Positions 15,101-25,300 of a stretch of DNA of 64,000 nt are shown here, one piece after another (within the stretch, counting starts at the first letter, position 1; each line of letters begins with the position of its first letter). The position numbers and the translations under genes are program-made. The stretch lies in contig CM032669.1 in NCBI GenBank assembly GCA_019095985.1, forward strand, positions 29,786,994-29,850,993, in the 5' to 3' direction. Below the pieces are notes generated by a model. It worked only from the letters and a program-made list of their open reading frames with translations, was not told the DNA's origin and ran no database searches. The stretch comes from Streblospio benedicti. Lineage: Eukaryota > Annelida > Polychaeta > Spionida > Spionidae.

Positions 15101-18100
15101 CCTAACCTGCCAAACAAGCAAGGACCACATTGGAAATAAGCATTGCATATATATGTACGCTTGCATGTGCTATCCTAGGAACATTAGTTCCTGAAGAATA
15201 TCAAATCAAATCAAATCAAATCACCACCCAAGCTGAAACAGTCAAATCCATCTCAAAATGAAAGAGATAAACTTCCAGCAAGTTTAGCCAATAAAGGCAA
15301 ATAAAAAGAGATGCTGCTTATTAGTCACAGCTTAGAGATAAAGATATACTTGAGATCAGTGGTTTCAATGTTCAAAAGGACAGGGAAGAGAATGGTGAAG
15401 TTAAAATGTCTCCTCAAACGTTGTATGTATTTGGACAACTCCTTGATTCCCCTGAAGGTCTCCCGGACACTGTCCTTACATCAATGAAATATTTGCTGGT
15501 ATCACTTAACTCATTTGGGATGAAGTATGCACACATCATTATGGACATGCAATTATTCATTGTTGCATCTACAATAAAATGGTCAGACTCTAAAAGATGG
15601 CAGGATGTAATCTTGCATCCATGAATGATGCACACACTAATGTCTTTCCTAGGATGCATTGGGACATTGTTGGAAGCAGGTGGTATGGCAAGTGTGTTAA
15701 AGTCAACATTTGGCTGTTTAACGAGCATTTTAAATGGCAATTCGTAGCCACAAGCACTAAGGGTTTATCAAAGTTTTTTTTTTGTTTTTTTTTGTTGCTG
15801 TTGTGTTGTTGTTTTGTTTGTTTTTTGTTGTTGTTTTTTGTTTTTGTTTTGTTTTTGTTTTTTGTTGTTGTTTTTTGTGGGGGGGCTATAATTTTGAGTG
15901 CAAAACCTCCAAGGGGTGTGTGCGTAAAATTTCAGTAAAAGCTAATTACACAAATCCGACCGCCACCCACTCCCCTCTTAAAAATCACAGCTCCCTAAGT
16001 CTATTAAATCTTCATCTCTAAACCGCCCTAACCATAATTACCTTTGGGCTTATTTACATTCTTATACTATGCTGTGCTTCTGTGCCCAAATGGATAGGGA
16101 GTTGGACTTGTGATCAGAAGGTCGTGGGTTCGATTCCCGGTCGGGTCTGATGGTAGGTGTTGAGCAAACTTACCTCTAACAGGTTGCACACTGCTCCGTG
16201 GTACCTACACATTAAATAGGTACAGGTCGGTGATAAGCGTGCGCAAACAGCAGCAATGCCGTATGCAGCCAGTATGGTATGCTCCCCGTGGAGTTGAGAA
16301 AGATATATTTGAGAATGTGCCGATGACCTGGTGTAAATTGTAAAGTCGTGAGATCAAAACTTGGATCAAGACTATAAACCAGACATTTACATTTACATTT
16401 ACTAAGCTTAACACAAATAAACAATAAGACCACAAATGCGGCCATGCTATAAATATGATTCATAACTAATCAAATACACTAGAAAATTGTTGTATAAACA
16501 GTGTATGTGATGTCCACTTCAACTGAATACAGTACGGCTGGGGCAGATATCTTTTTTGTTTACCTTGTAAAAACATTGCACTGGGGTTGGGGCAGCAGGG
16601 GAAATGGGTGAGAACTCAATTAGAATCGCCCACGTAGATGAGTGAGGAAATGAGCAAACACGTCATTTTTAGACTTCTGCTTGTGGTGGGGGAGTGGGGG
16701 TCCGTCGACCACGGCTCATGTCGAACATGACATTCGCATAGTTTGAGAGTGTGAGGTCTAGAAGCAAATGTTCATGACGTTCGTGCCTGGAGAGCAGTGG
16801 TGTCCTCTTGACTAAAGAACCGCATGGATTTGGGGTAATACTGGCATTTGGACAACTATATGTAAATATAAATGTGGTGGTTTATAGTCCTGATCTCAGT
16901 ATGGCTCTCATGACTTTACAATTTACACCAGGTCATTCGCACACTTATTGATCAGCATTTGATCAGTTCTCGTATACTTGCATCGTATACTTGCAACTAT
17001 CCCATACGTTTGTAACTTCCCTCCCTCCGTGCATATAGGTAGACTATGTCACGCGATTGGGTCGAAATACAGCTAATTAACTCAAACCATTATTTAATTC
17101 AGTTGTTTAATTACATACCACGCGTATCACGCATCTGTCTGTCATTGAGCACGGCTCAATGATCAACCAATGACTCATGGCGTGGTATGACACAATCTTC
17201 GGTGTATAGACGTGCACATATTGCAAGCGTGACTATCAAAAGTCTTCATGATAGTTAACACAGCGAAAAAAATACCATGAGTGCAACTGTTTTCTTCAAA
17301 TTCATTTTTTTTACGAAATTTCATTGTTAATTTAGCTTACAACGGAAGTGATTATATAATGTCAAAACCATTTCGCAGTGCGTGTCTGCATTGCGTGCAG
17401 GTGAATATGACTTCAAGCCCGAGTCTCACTGCTTTGAATGTTTGGGCATTTGATTTAAGGTTGTTGCGCACATTCATGTGGTGACACCTATGAGAAAATC
17501 AATATGACTGCAACTATTCAGTGCTGCCATCTGTGTGCTAATTAATATTACCAGTGCTTTTGTCACTAGAATCTCTGATATAACGGTCAAATAGCCATAG
17601 TAAATATTTATTTTGACTTTATGATCAGTTTTCTATTATTCTATCCGAATATTATTATTTACAGTAATATTACATGTTGAGAATATGCAATATACACACG
17701 TCTAGACTGAAGTAGTGTAACATTTTTGCATCTTTAATTAATCAGTGCACTCTTTGAACTTCATGTAGAAAAGAAAATTACGGTCATATATGTGCGTAAT
17801 TTGTTTATTACAGATTGAATTGTGACATGTCATGGACTTCGTTCATTTGTATTGCAAATGACCTCTAAAAAGTAAAAACAAAATAGTTTTATAATAAAAT
17901 CTAGCCTGAAAGTAGATGTTAATTTTAACTTCAACAAGAATCTTTACTTTTCATATGCCTTCTAATCCACCTTAAACGTTTCAAAACACGCATGTGGCGA
18001 GACAATGTAGCAACTACTACAATACCCTGATCCGGCTTTAGTGTACTGGCCTTCCTTTACTTTCAATAGACCTAACCTTCTTTATGTTTTCTGGCATAAT

Positions 18101-19770
18101 CGCCAACAAAAGCACGTACAAAGCCCATGATATATCTCAAGTGCCCCCCCACTCCCCCCTTTTTCAAAAACCTGGATCTGCCAGTGATGAACATGTATAC
18201 ACCATGTGAGTGTGAGATATTTTGGAATTTAAAGAATGTCAATGTAAATATGACAAACCTGTTGGTCGAGAGTGGTTATTTTCTTCAACTGATCCTCACT
18301 ATTTACGTTCACTCGTAGCACCGTATCCCTGAAATGTAATCACGTAAGTTTCATATTAAGATGAGGCAGAAATAAAGTCAAGTATACAAGACATATAAGT
18401 GGTTAGAAATCCAACACCCCTAATCGCTAATGTTTTTGTCTTATTTCACACTTCCCTATTCCTTTATTTAGGCCTTTTTCGTCACACCCCACATATTTTC
18501 GGGCCATCCCCCAACACCCCACGTTCCTGAATGCCCACATCCCTAATTGTTTTGCCCCCCACCCCCACCCCATATCCCACTTCCTTACACCCGCTTCCAT
18601 CCCAACCCCACCCATCTTCTTGCCTAATATATCTGTGATCATTGGCAGACAGGTCACTTTCAATATTGCTACTACATTGCAATAATGAATGATACTAATT
18701 TGAGTCTCACTCATCAATATGTTGAATGGAATGACTCAATGCTAAGATGGCCTTGCTTCAATTAACAATACGTTGTTGCCGGTGAGATACTGTAATGTTG
18801 GTGCTAGCGAAACAAGCATTGTTGGGGATATCGAACCAGGCCTTTGATTCACATATAAATAGGTGTGACGGAAAGAATTACAGTAAAACCTCCGATTAAG
18901 ACCAACTCTATTGTGACCACCGTCATCCTTATACCATTTCTCCCCGCCCCCCAAGACTTCATTAATAGACCACCATGAGCCTCCATAAACAGGTCACATC
19001 TCCATTGAGACCACTTGATGCCAGTCGCTAGGATGATATCAATAAAAGCTTGTACTGTACGTCACTCCACTAGCCTCTATACCCACATTGCGTGGGTGTA
19101 CTTATCTACGACTCCTATCATATGCCCATATTTATGCATATAGGTACATTTCAGGCGGGGGTGGGGGGTGGGGGGCGTTAATGTGAGTGATTCTGGTGTG
19201 CTGCCCATGGAGTTGAGAAAGCCCAGATAAAGTGACAAGGATGCCACAATAGCCTTGTGTAAATGATATAAAGTCGACTGAGCGCATAGATAGTATCATA
19301 ACATTAGTATTCTCATATAAGTAGTACATTGTTCTGATAATAGACCCAGACGTGTGTGACCATATCCATGTCTACGTCCCATCTCCACTACAAAAAGAGA
19401 GTGTACACAGGCCTCTTGGGTTCTGGTGTGATTGATACACCGTGTGTACGACAGCGTTCGTCAGTGTATAAACTCTTTTAGCGGTGGAGAATATTACCAT
19501 ATGGCACTTCGTAAATGACGCACCAGTGATGAAATAAAGGGTATCACTATTATCAAGTCTTCCGGGCACACGCAACTACTTCCAACAACAACGACAAAGT
19601 CAACTTCCATTGGCCTGGTGCACACGATATCAAGTCCACTGAGCGTGTGGATAGTCAAGACTATAAAACATTTCCATTTCGATCGACACCTACCCTTTGT
19701 AGTCCACGTAAGCTGCTGTCGCAATATGGCAGACGACCGCGAAGACGGCTGTTAGCGACGACACCCCCAT
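1194..19770 (-). CDS. Secreted M14A zinc metallocarboxypeptidase (carboxypeptidase A/B type), 3' end beyond window
   Basis: Ten exons on the minus strand join in phase: 19770-19694, 18328-18259, 11392-11300, 11187-11062, 8576-8475, 7245-7144, 4668-4564, 3873-3777, 2632-2439 and 1278-1194. They give 350 residues, against roughly 415-420 usual for the family, so about 65 C-terminal residues lie left of the window. Seen: an N-terminal signal peptide ([19 protein letters not shown]), a propeptide (about residues 25-115, with [12 protein letters not shown]), then the peptidase domain. H174 and E177 in HSREW plus H299 in AIHAYGQ are the three zinc ligands. N249-R250 in DPNRNWD matches the substrate-carboxylate site, and [10 protein letters not shown] is the expected late helix. 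The catalytic Glu and specificity residue fall in the missing exon, so A-type versus B-type preference cannot be told. The family makes secreted zymogens that remove C-terminal residues from peptides. The start is the only ATG giving a signal peptide in phase with exon 2. Confidence 0.93.
1357..1539. mobile_element. Small foldback (MITE-like) hairpin element
   Basis: The left arm, from ACAATGACGAAATATACC onward, is repeated as its near-perfect reverse complement on the right, ending at 1539. Arms of about 70 bp are separated by a short loop that itself contains GCACAAAGCTTGCGAGGGG. Both arms carry CACTGCCCGAATTTGTGCAA or its complement. No open frame beyond shadows. It lies just 5' (on the minus strand) of carboxypeptidase exon 10, inside the preceding intron. 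Confidence 0.75.
2067..2406. mobile_element. Short non-autonomous TIR element, about 340 bp
   Basis: The left end AAAACCCGCCTTACACTT and the right end AGTGTAAAGCGGGTTTT are inverted copies of each other. The interior is non-coding, relatively CpG-rich, and contains the palindrome TTTTGAACATGTTCAAAA near 2310-2330. The same palindrome occurs inside the larger TIR element at 30,597-31,309. Target duplication is unclear. It sits in the carboxypeptidase intron, about 30 bp from the splice donor of exon 9. Confidence 0.65.
3081..3163. repeat. (CAG)n microsatellite followed by (AAC)n
   Basis: About 23 uninterrupted CAG/AGC triplets run from 3081 to 3150, followed by four AAC triplets. It sits in an intron of the carboxypeptidase gene. 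The poly-Ala and poly-Leu frames across it are products of the repeat, not genes. Confidence 0.97.
3425..3530 (+). mobile_element. Truncated copy of tRNA-derived SINE, 3' half
   Basis: It shares TGTGCCAATGACCTGG and the following AAATTG..GTGAG..ATCA.GACT order with the 3' half of the SINE at 16,078-16,402. The tRNA head is absent. Confidence 0.6.
4405..4580. repeat. 26-bp minisatellite overlapping a splice donor of the carboxypeptidase gene
   Basis: About six units of 24-26 bp (core TACTCGTATCTACACTCACC on the plus strand) run leftward from the end of exon 7. On the coding strand each unit contains GGTGAGTG-like sequence, one unit being diverged, so the array multiplies the authentic donor (exon ends at 4564, donor at 4558-4563). 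The last unit includes the exon's own codons for YEYTW, so the repeat arose from, or captured, the exon-intron junction. Confidence 0.85.
8395..8445. repeat. Short TCTAA pentamer tract, probable SINE tail
   Basis: CTGAATAAATTCAATC is followed by several AATCT units. A short simple tail after a CTGAATAAA-type sequence is typical of SINE/LINE 3' ends. The element body upstream could not be delimited. Confidence 0.4.
10415..10745 (-). mobile_element. tRNA-derived SINE, near full length
   Basis: This is a reverse-oriented copy of the family at 16,078-16,402. The head at about 10,686-10,745 carries GAATCGAACCCACGGCCTT, the complement of a polymerase III B box. The body has TGTGCAACTATCCAGGGATG, and the 3' end reads AAAATGTGGGCGTTTATAG. 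It lies in the carboxypeptidase intron between exons 5 and 4. Confidence 0.7.
11505..11655. repeat. C/G-run dispersed repeat with CTGGATCTGCC end
   Basis: It contains GCGCTTAAGGGATTTCATGA, a GCGCCCCCCC run and ACTGGATCTGCCTATGGG. The same modules recur at 39,360-39,520 and, shortened, near 31,620-31,715 and 18,140-18,185. No coding potential. Confidence 0.55.
13480..13575 (+). mobile_element. tRNA-like SINE head, isolated
   Basis: It has an A-box-like segment (GCTAGCTCATTGGCTGAGCG) and a B-box-like segment (GACTTCGATTCCACGG) at tRNA-like spacing, but pairing is poor and no SINE body of the main family follows. It is probably a degenerate SINE head and not a functional tRNA. Confidence 0.4.
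13600..15770 (+). mobile_element. Diverged relic of the Cys/His-rich transposon-protein family, interrupted by a SINE
   Basis: Fragments of one protein lie in order on the plus strand: 13,628-13,933 ([18 protein letters not shown], then a YHVDC motif) and about 14,250-14,470 (HHKFESC, then YDEVMRF). Next come 14,462-14,740 ([12 protein letters not shown], then IPRLKKTE) and 15,406-15,770 ([16 protein letters not shown], then [15 protein letters not shown] across frames). These are successive conserved blocks of a family I know from many invertebrate genomes as uncharacterised, multi-copy proteins. The element at 22,373-26,406 encodes a related protein. This copy has stops and frame changes between blocks, plus a SINE inserted at 14,778-15,222, and no terminal repeats were found. 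It sits in the 6.9-kb carboxypeptidase intron, on the opposite strand. It is certainly inactive. Confidence 0.65.
14778..15222 (+). mobile_element. tRNA-derived SINE (second family) inserted in transposon relic
   Basis: The head resembles a tRNA (GTAGCTCAGTGGTTAGAGCG as A box, AAGTTCGCGGCCCGG in the B-box position). A body of about 350 bp ends in CTGAAGAATATCAAATCAAA with four CAAAT units. ACCACC-type sequence flanks both sides (AAACCACCA left, AATCACCACC right), a likely target duplication. It interrupts the open frame of the host relic. Confidence 0.7.
16078..16402 (+). mobile_element. tRNA-derived SINE (main family), full-length reference copy
   Basis: The 5' tRNA-like head reads TGGATAGGGAGTTGGAC, then GTGGGTTCGATTCCCGG (A and B boxes of a polymerase III promoter). 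The body follows (GTTGAGCAAACTTACCTCTA, then TGTGCCGATGACCTGG), and the 3' end is a repeated CATTTA tail. At least seven other copies occur in the window in both orientations. Nothing suggests current mobility. Confidence 0.8.
16868..17005 (-). mobile_element. Truncated SINE copy (main family)
   Basis: It starts with AAATGTGGTGGTTTATAGTC, then ACACCAGGTCATTCGCACAC and GATCAGTTCTCGTATACTTG, matching the 3' half of the SINE in reverse. The head is missing. Confidence 0.6.
18880..19010. repeat. GAGACCAC-type dispersed repeat
   Basis: It opens with ACAGTAAAACCTCCGATTAA and carries several GACCA motifs. Related sequence is at 20,155-20,300, 31,735-31,850 and 52,480-52,960. It is non-coding and probably a remnant of a high-copy element. 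Confidence 0.45.
19185..19285 (+). mobile_element. Truncated SINE copy (main family), 3' part
   Basis: GCCCATGGAGTTGAGAAAG is followed by GTGTAAATGATATAAAGTCG, parallel to CCCGTGGAGTTGAGAAAG in the full-length copy. No head. Confidence 0.5.
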
Positions 19771-22372
19771 GTTGGCCGACGTGTGTGGCGCTTGTGGTCG
19801 CCGGAGACCGCTATCGGGCCTTATCTGGAGGCCGCGTTATCTTGCTGCAGCAGCGGCAGCCAGTGTGCGCGTTCCCAGCCCGGCATGCCACGCGCCCTAC
19901 ACGGGGTGATGACATAAGTGGCGTGCCCCTGTGTCCGTTTTATGAAGGTATTCAAAGATTTAAAAAAAATAAAATAAAGGTCATGTACCACTTGATGTAC
20001 GTGGTGTGTCACGTGTCTATAGATAGGGGTGTCCATGTGTCACTTTTAAAGGTAAAAGTGGCTCTAACAACGGCCGTGTCGCTGTGTCACTTTCAAACCC
20101 ATAGAGGGTCCCATGTCACGCGTCTGTTGTGTGTAGTAAGTTGGGCTTGCATATACTACAGTAGAACCGTCAGTGAAGACCACCTCTTTAAGGAGACCCC
20201 GTCTATAATAGGGACGTTTTTTTTACCGTCATAACCCAGCCTTTTCGAAGAGACCAACTCAATCTCTGTAAAGAGACCGTCTCTCTATAGGCCAGGGAAG
20301 CTACATCCGGAAGTTGGGCGATATTAGGCAGATATTGCGCAATAGTTGGCTTGCTGGGTACAAGCTAAAATGACGGATGGCAATACGGTGAGTGGCCCGA
20401 GCCTAATCTATTGATGTGTTTTAATTGGAGGCCACGGAAGCACAAAATTGGAACTTTTGCGCGATTTTGTAGAAATTTTTTTAATCTTGCAAGAAGTTCA
20501 TTTTAACATTTTAAAAATGTATTCGTAATGATTGTTTATGGCTATTTTTGCTATAGAACCAAATGGAAATAGCTTATCTGTGATATAAGGAAGTGAGAAT
20601 GCTAACTTCTGTATATTTATTGAGCTACGTTTGTTCAAAGTGGTTTGGTTGATGTCTTCGATTATAATCATAATACGAGCGATATATGGGAAATTAGCGA
20701 TATTTTCAATGTGATTACAACAACATGTCTTACACAGAACATATGTATCAATCCTGAAGCTTATGACTTCTTCAGGGTCATTCCTGACACTCGTGACTTT
20801 TTCAAGGACTGCATTGAACACCGGATGTTGAAAGTTCCGTGTTGTTGATAGGAAAACATATCACGCAGACGTTCGTGATCTGATAATTAACGTGCTTTAA
20901 TGAGTGCTAAGTTATTCGTGATGAAACTCGTGTGCAATGCCCATCAGTGGAAGTCTACAAACGTCATCATAGAATTCTTACTAAAACACATACACACAGA
21001 CTGAGGCAACATTCCATCCACATATTATCCAATTGGAGTTGGCGTGGAAACGAACAAATATTTTCTTTTGCCATTTGTAGAAATTGAAGTGTACAGTTGT
21101 GGTGTTAGTGCGTAAGAATGGTCTTGTCAATTCACTATGAACTTTGACAGAGTAAACTATCCTGTCTTCTGCCATGTCAATACAAGAGGGTGTATAATAA
21201 GTCGAGAAATCCCACTTTCCTCTTTGTTAGAAATCTTATATCCCATGCTCCTCCTTTTTAATTTGTACCCACTACCCATATCCCATTTTTTCAGTATTTC
21301 CCCCCCCCCCCACACACACACACTTTCTCACACAAATCACACACACACACCTTTTTTTTTTACCATTTCCCCGAAACCTCTATTTTCAGCTATTTTTCCA
21401 CATCCCTCTTTCTTCGCCCCTTTTTGCAGCAGAAATGGCCGTGACCTTGGTATGTGAAGTTAAAACAGTGTTCTGACTAAAACCAACAAAACATCTTTGG
21501 GGGAGAGTCCCAATTCAATACTTAAATTGTCCCACAATTGTTCTATTCGAAGGTCCACGGCGCGAGACAATGGTTATTTCCTTGAAAGGTACAGACGATA
21601 ATTGTAACAGGAAGTGAATGTCAAACAGAAAATGGCGCCATGTTTGTTGTAGCAGGTGCGTTGTCGTGGTAATTTTTCTATTGCTCTAGTAATGCATCAA
21701 GTGGTTAGCATCAATTAGTAGTAGTATGATAATATCATTGGCATGCATATATGCCCTTCAATGGAAACGTAGCTTAAACCCTGTGTAGAAACATACCTGT
21801 GTTTTGCAGCATAATTGACATACGTATAAGTTGTTATGCAAACGACTAATATTGTATGGGTTCTATTAAATAATGGTAACTGGCAGCAGATAGCTATTGC
21901 TTGTAATGCGCATAAAGTTTTGCATTTGCTCTTATCAAAGATCTTCTCATTTGTCCTTAATTATAACATCCGCCTTTCAGGAAATCGGGTCAAAGAGTTT
22001 CTTGTCGGGAAATAAAGCAATGAACTAATAAATCATACATGTCAAATAATGTACTTCATTATATTAGCTGAATTCACTATAATTATAGATTTTGGAATAT
22101 ACTCTAAAAATACTGCTTATTCAGAAAACTACGAATTATATCTTGATTCTTATGAAATTGTAAATGTGCAGTATACTCAAAAACTCCAACCAATCTAAAA
22201 AAAAGTATCATTAGTTCATTAGTTAAATTAAGTATTCATATGACACAGAGCAAACTATCTCACAGTTCAGGTATTTTTTTTTACCCTGGACATACCTTTT
22301 CGAATCCTTAGGATGTCTACTTTTTCTCCGACTTCCCGCTAGTTCCCCGAAAGTGTTTTTGAAATAAAAAAT
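19771..22372. other. Intergenic region upstream of the carboxypeptidase
   Basis: No gene was recognised. It holds a copy of a dispersed CGGCCGTGTC / GTGTCACTTTCA repeat (about 19,975-20,115), a GAGACC-type repeat (20,155-20,300) and a C/T/A-rich tract (21,215-21,425). Overlapping short frames on both strands at 20,498-20,848 show no family features. The carboxypeptidase promoter should lie just right of 19,770, but no TATA box could be assigned with confidence. Confidence 0.5.
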
Positions 22373-25300
22373 CCAAAATTTGAATAAACCTGAATATTGT
22401 GATAATTTCTTGTCCAAACATTGCCTAAATAGCCTTAACCAACTTTCTTGACCTTGATACAATCACTTTCACTTAAAAAAAATCAATAATCATAAAATCC
22501 AATATGGCCGCCATCCGCCATATTGAAAACTCATTTTTATGCTCATGTAGTAAATATTAACCGATTTTGATGATCTTGGTGTCAAAATATATGTTTTTGA
22601 GGATGGCCAATCGATTGAAATATGTTAGAAAGCTCTATCTCTAACCGCTGATGAAATATAATGGGGTTCGTTATGCTTTTTTCTTTAAATTATCGAATTA
22701 CGTTTTATTGACACATGCTCTGTCTTTATAATATAAAAATCTGCTGAACTTGTTTATGAATTGGAACAGTGCAGTTTATTATACTTTAAAAATCATCTTC
22801 AGTAAGAAAAATATTCATGATTTATGCATTAAACAATAACAAATGAACAAGACATAAATTATGAGACATTTAGTTTGGATTCACATCATAGGCTTCAAAC
22901 GAATAGTACATGCTATCATTTAGTCATCATCATCATCAGCCTCATCATATTCATCATCGTACTCTACGTCTTCTATGTCTTCATTGCTGATCTCATCTGT
23001 CGTTTTCTCAACAAGATCCACCAACGAGTCTGGAAGGATAGGTCCTAAGCTCCACCTTGGTTGCACTGTACCTTCATCACTCTGTTCCCAGCCTTTGCTT
23101 TAACTACGTGCAGACTTCGCAAATTTCATGAACGTTTCTTCCATGGTTCTGTCAACTGCTACACAGGATCCTGGAATGAGTGACCTTATTATTGCAATGC
23201 CTCCTTTCTCAAGCAGAACCTTTGCACTTGAGTAGGTATTCTTTCCAGGATGAGTTAACTCAATATTTGACAGAAAAATATCAAACCATGCTAGATACCT
23301 GCTCAGAAATACAGAAAGTTAGAACTGTTTAATATTTTAGTGCATTGTTACAAAAATATACTGCAAAAAAGAAGTGATGAACAGAAACAATTCCATTAGT
23401 CACATATTTCTACAATATATTTTTCATAACTAACCTTGAATAATTGGGGCCATCAAAAGTAAAGAACAAGTTTGCCATATCTCCTGAACATCTGTGAAAG
23501 AGCCGAAGATTGTTCGTTTTTACAGCATATTGCATCATCATCAGGAGGCGGCATTGATCCATAACACTAATCCAAAACGTGGCAGTTTTTCCTAGCACAC
23601 CGTCACGGACTTTTTGTTCATAAGCACTGTACTGTTCTATGATTAGAGCAACAGATGCATCATGCATAGTGTCTTCAAGATTTTCTCTGCTAACATACTG
23701 AACAAGGTTGAGAAATGTTATGGGGTTTGTCAATTCAACACCCTCATCTTCAAGGAACTTCTCAAAGAGCATGCGTTCAAGTGCTTCACGGTTTTCATTC
23801 AAACAAAGCCTTGGTAAACAGTTTTCCTGTGCAATTGGTTTTCAAAAAACTAAGTTGACGCTAAAATTTTTCAGGCAAAACAAAGCCTTCCTGTGCAATT
23901 GGTGCAAAGTAGTCTATAGTTGACTTCCTAGCAGGTGTATTACCTGTAGCTGACACAAACCCAGCAAATGCAGGCACGGGCTGCTTATCATGACTGCTCC
24001 CTACTACCCGAGCAAGTAGCCAAACTTGGCACTCCTTTAAGCAACTAGTGTAGATCTCATCATTTTCAATTGGTTGCGTGAAAACTGCTTCTTCAGGAAA
24101 TTTAGGGCCAACTCTCTTAAACAGATGTACAGAAGCTAATGTCTCAGGTGTTTGAACTTTCTGACGCAACTTGCTACATTCTACTAGTGGGAGTTTCCGC
24201 TCAGTGGGACCATCATAGCCTGCTTTTACTTCTTGTATCATGATACCTCCTGTACTGTTTACTATATTGGATCCATGGATGTTTGTGGTAATTTTGTTAA
24301 GATTGTCCCATTCGCAATGGAAAACATCATTCCCAGCTCCTGTCACGATTTGAGTAGTAAGAGAAGATGACGCATGGTCTATGGCCTTTGCTAGTGCGGC
24401 CTCCAGTTCAAGACTGAAATCGTGAGTCTCACAATGACCAAGGCGATTGAGTATAGTGGTTAACACCTTACTGCGGTATAGGTGGCGAACTGAGGTGCTC
24501 AACATTATATGCTTTGGCAGCTTCCATTCTCCTTTAGTCACTGCACGGCATATATCCTGCAACAGAAGATGCATGGTAAAACCATATCAACATTCATATC
24601 GGCAATTCTCAATGTTAATATTTTATCAGATTATGCTTTTCCTACCTGACCAATGGAGAGAATGACACGTTCAATGTGGTCATTTTAGGCTGCTCCTTGC
24701 TGCCTGTGATGAGCACAGTAGGAAAGCTATTAAATCTGGTGGAAGTATATTTGATGGCATTGGATCCAGGTCATCTGCTGTAGGAGGCCAAGGAATCTCT
24801 TTGGCGTTTTGATAGGACTGTAAAACTGTTTTACGAAGGCTTTGTCCCATTTCATCTTTTGTGTTCCTATATGCAAGCTGGTAGGCATGACTGATTGCAT
24901 TCTCTGTGGACATTTGTGCACTGTAAACAAGATTATAGCGGAGACATCCCTTATCACCTGGTGTAAACTTCGTAAATGCTATTGAATCAAATATTTCATG
25001 GTTTTCTAAACGTGCTTTGAGCTTTTCATTTCTATAGTCAGTATTTGGACATCCAAGACTAATTAGCTCTTCTTTGTATACATTTTGCAAAGTTGAAAGC
25101 TGAGTGACCTGTTTCTCCTCAATCACTTTGGCCTCTATGTAATGCAATACGGCTCCAAATGCCTTCATATGAGCTTGTTTGTTTGTATCTTCCGGGCACT
25201 GGGTCTTGCTTCGAACATAATTTTTATACTGCAGGTGAAATCTTTGCAGACAAGATCTGTGAAACTGTGCTTCCCTTGCAAAAAGATCTTCATTCAGCAC

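Noticed and set aside
16088-16150. tRNA gene candidate
   Set aside because: It is the head of a SINE; other copies with the same body occur in the window and stems are imperfect.
20498-20848. Opposed frames of 107 and 67 residues
   Set aside because: No family features, no credible splice context, and the two overlap on opposite strands.
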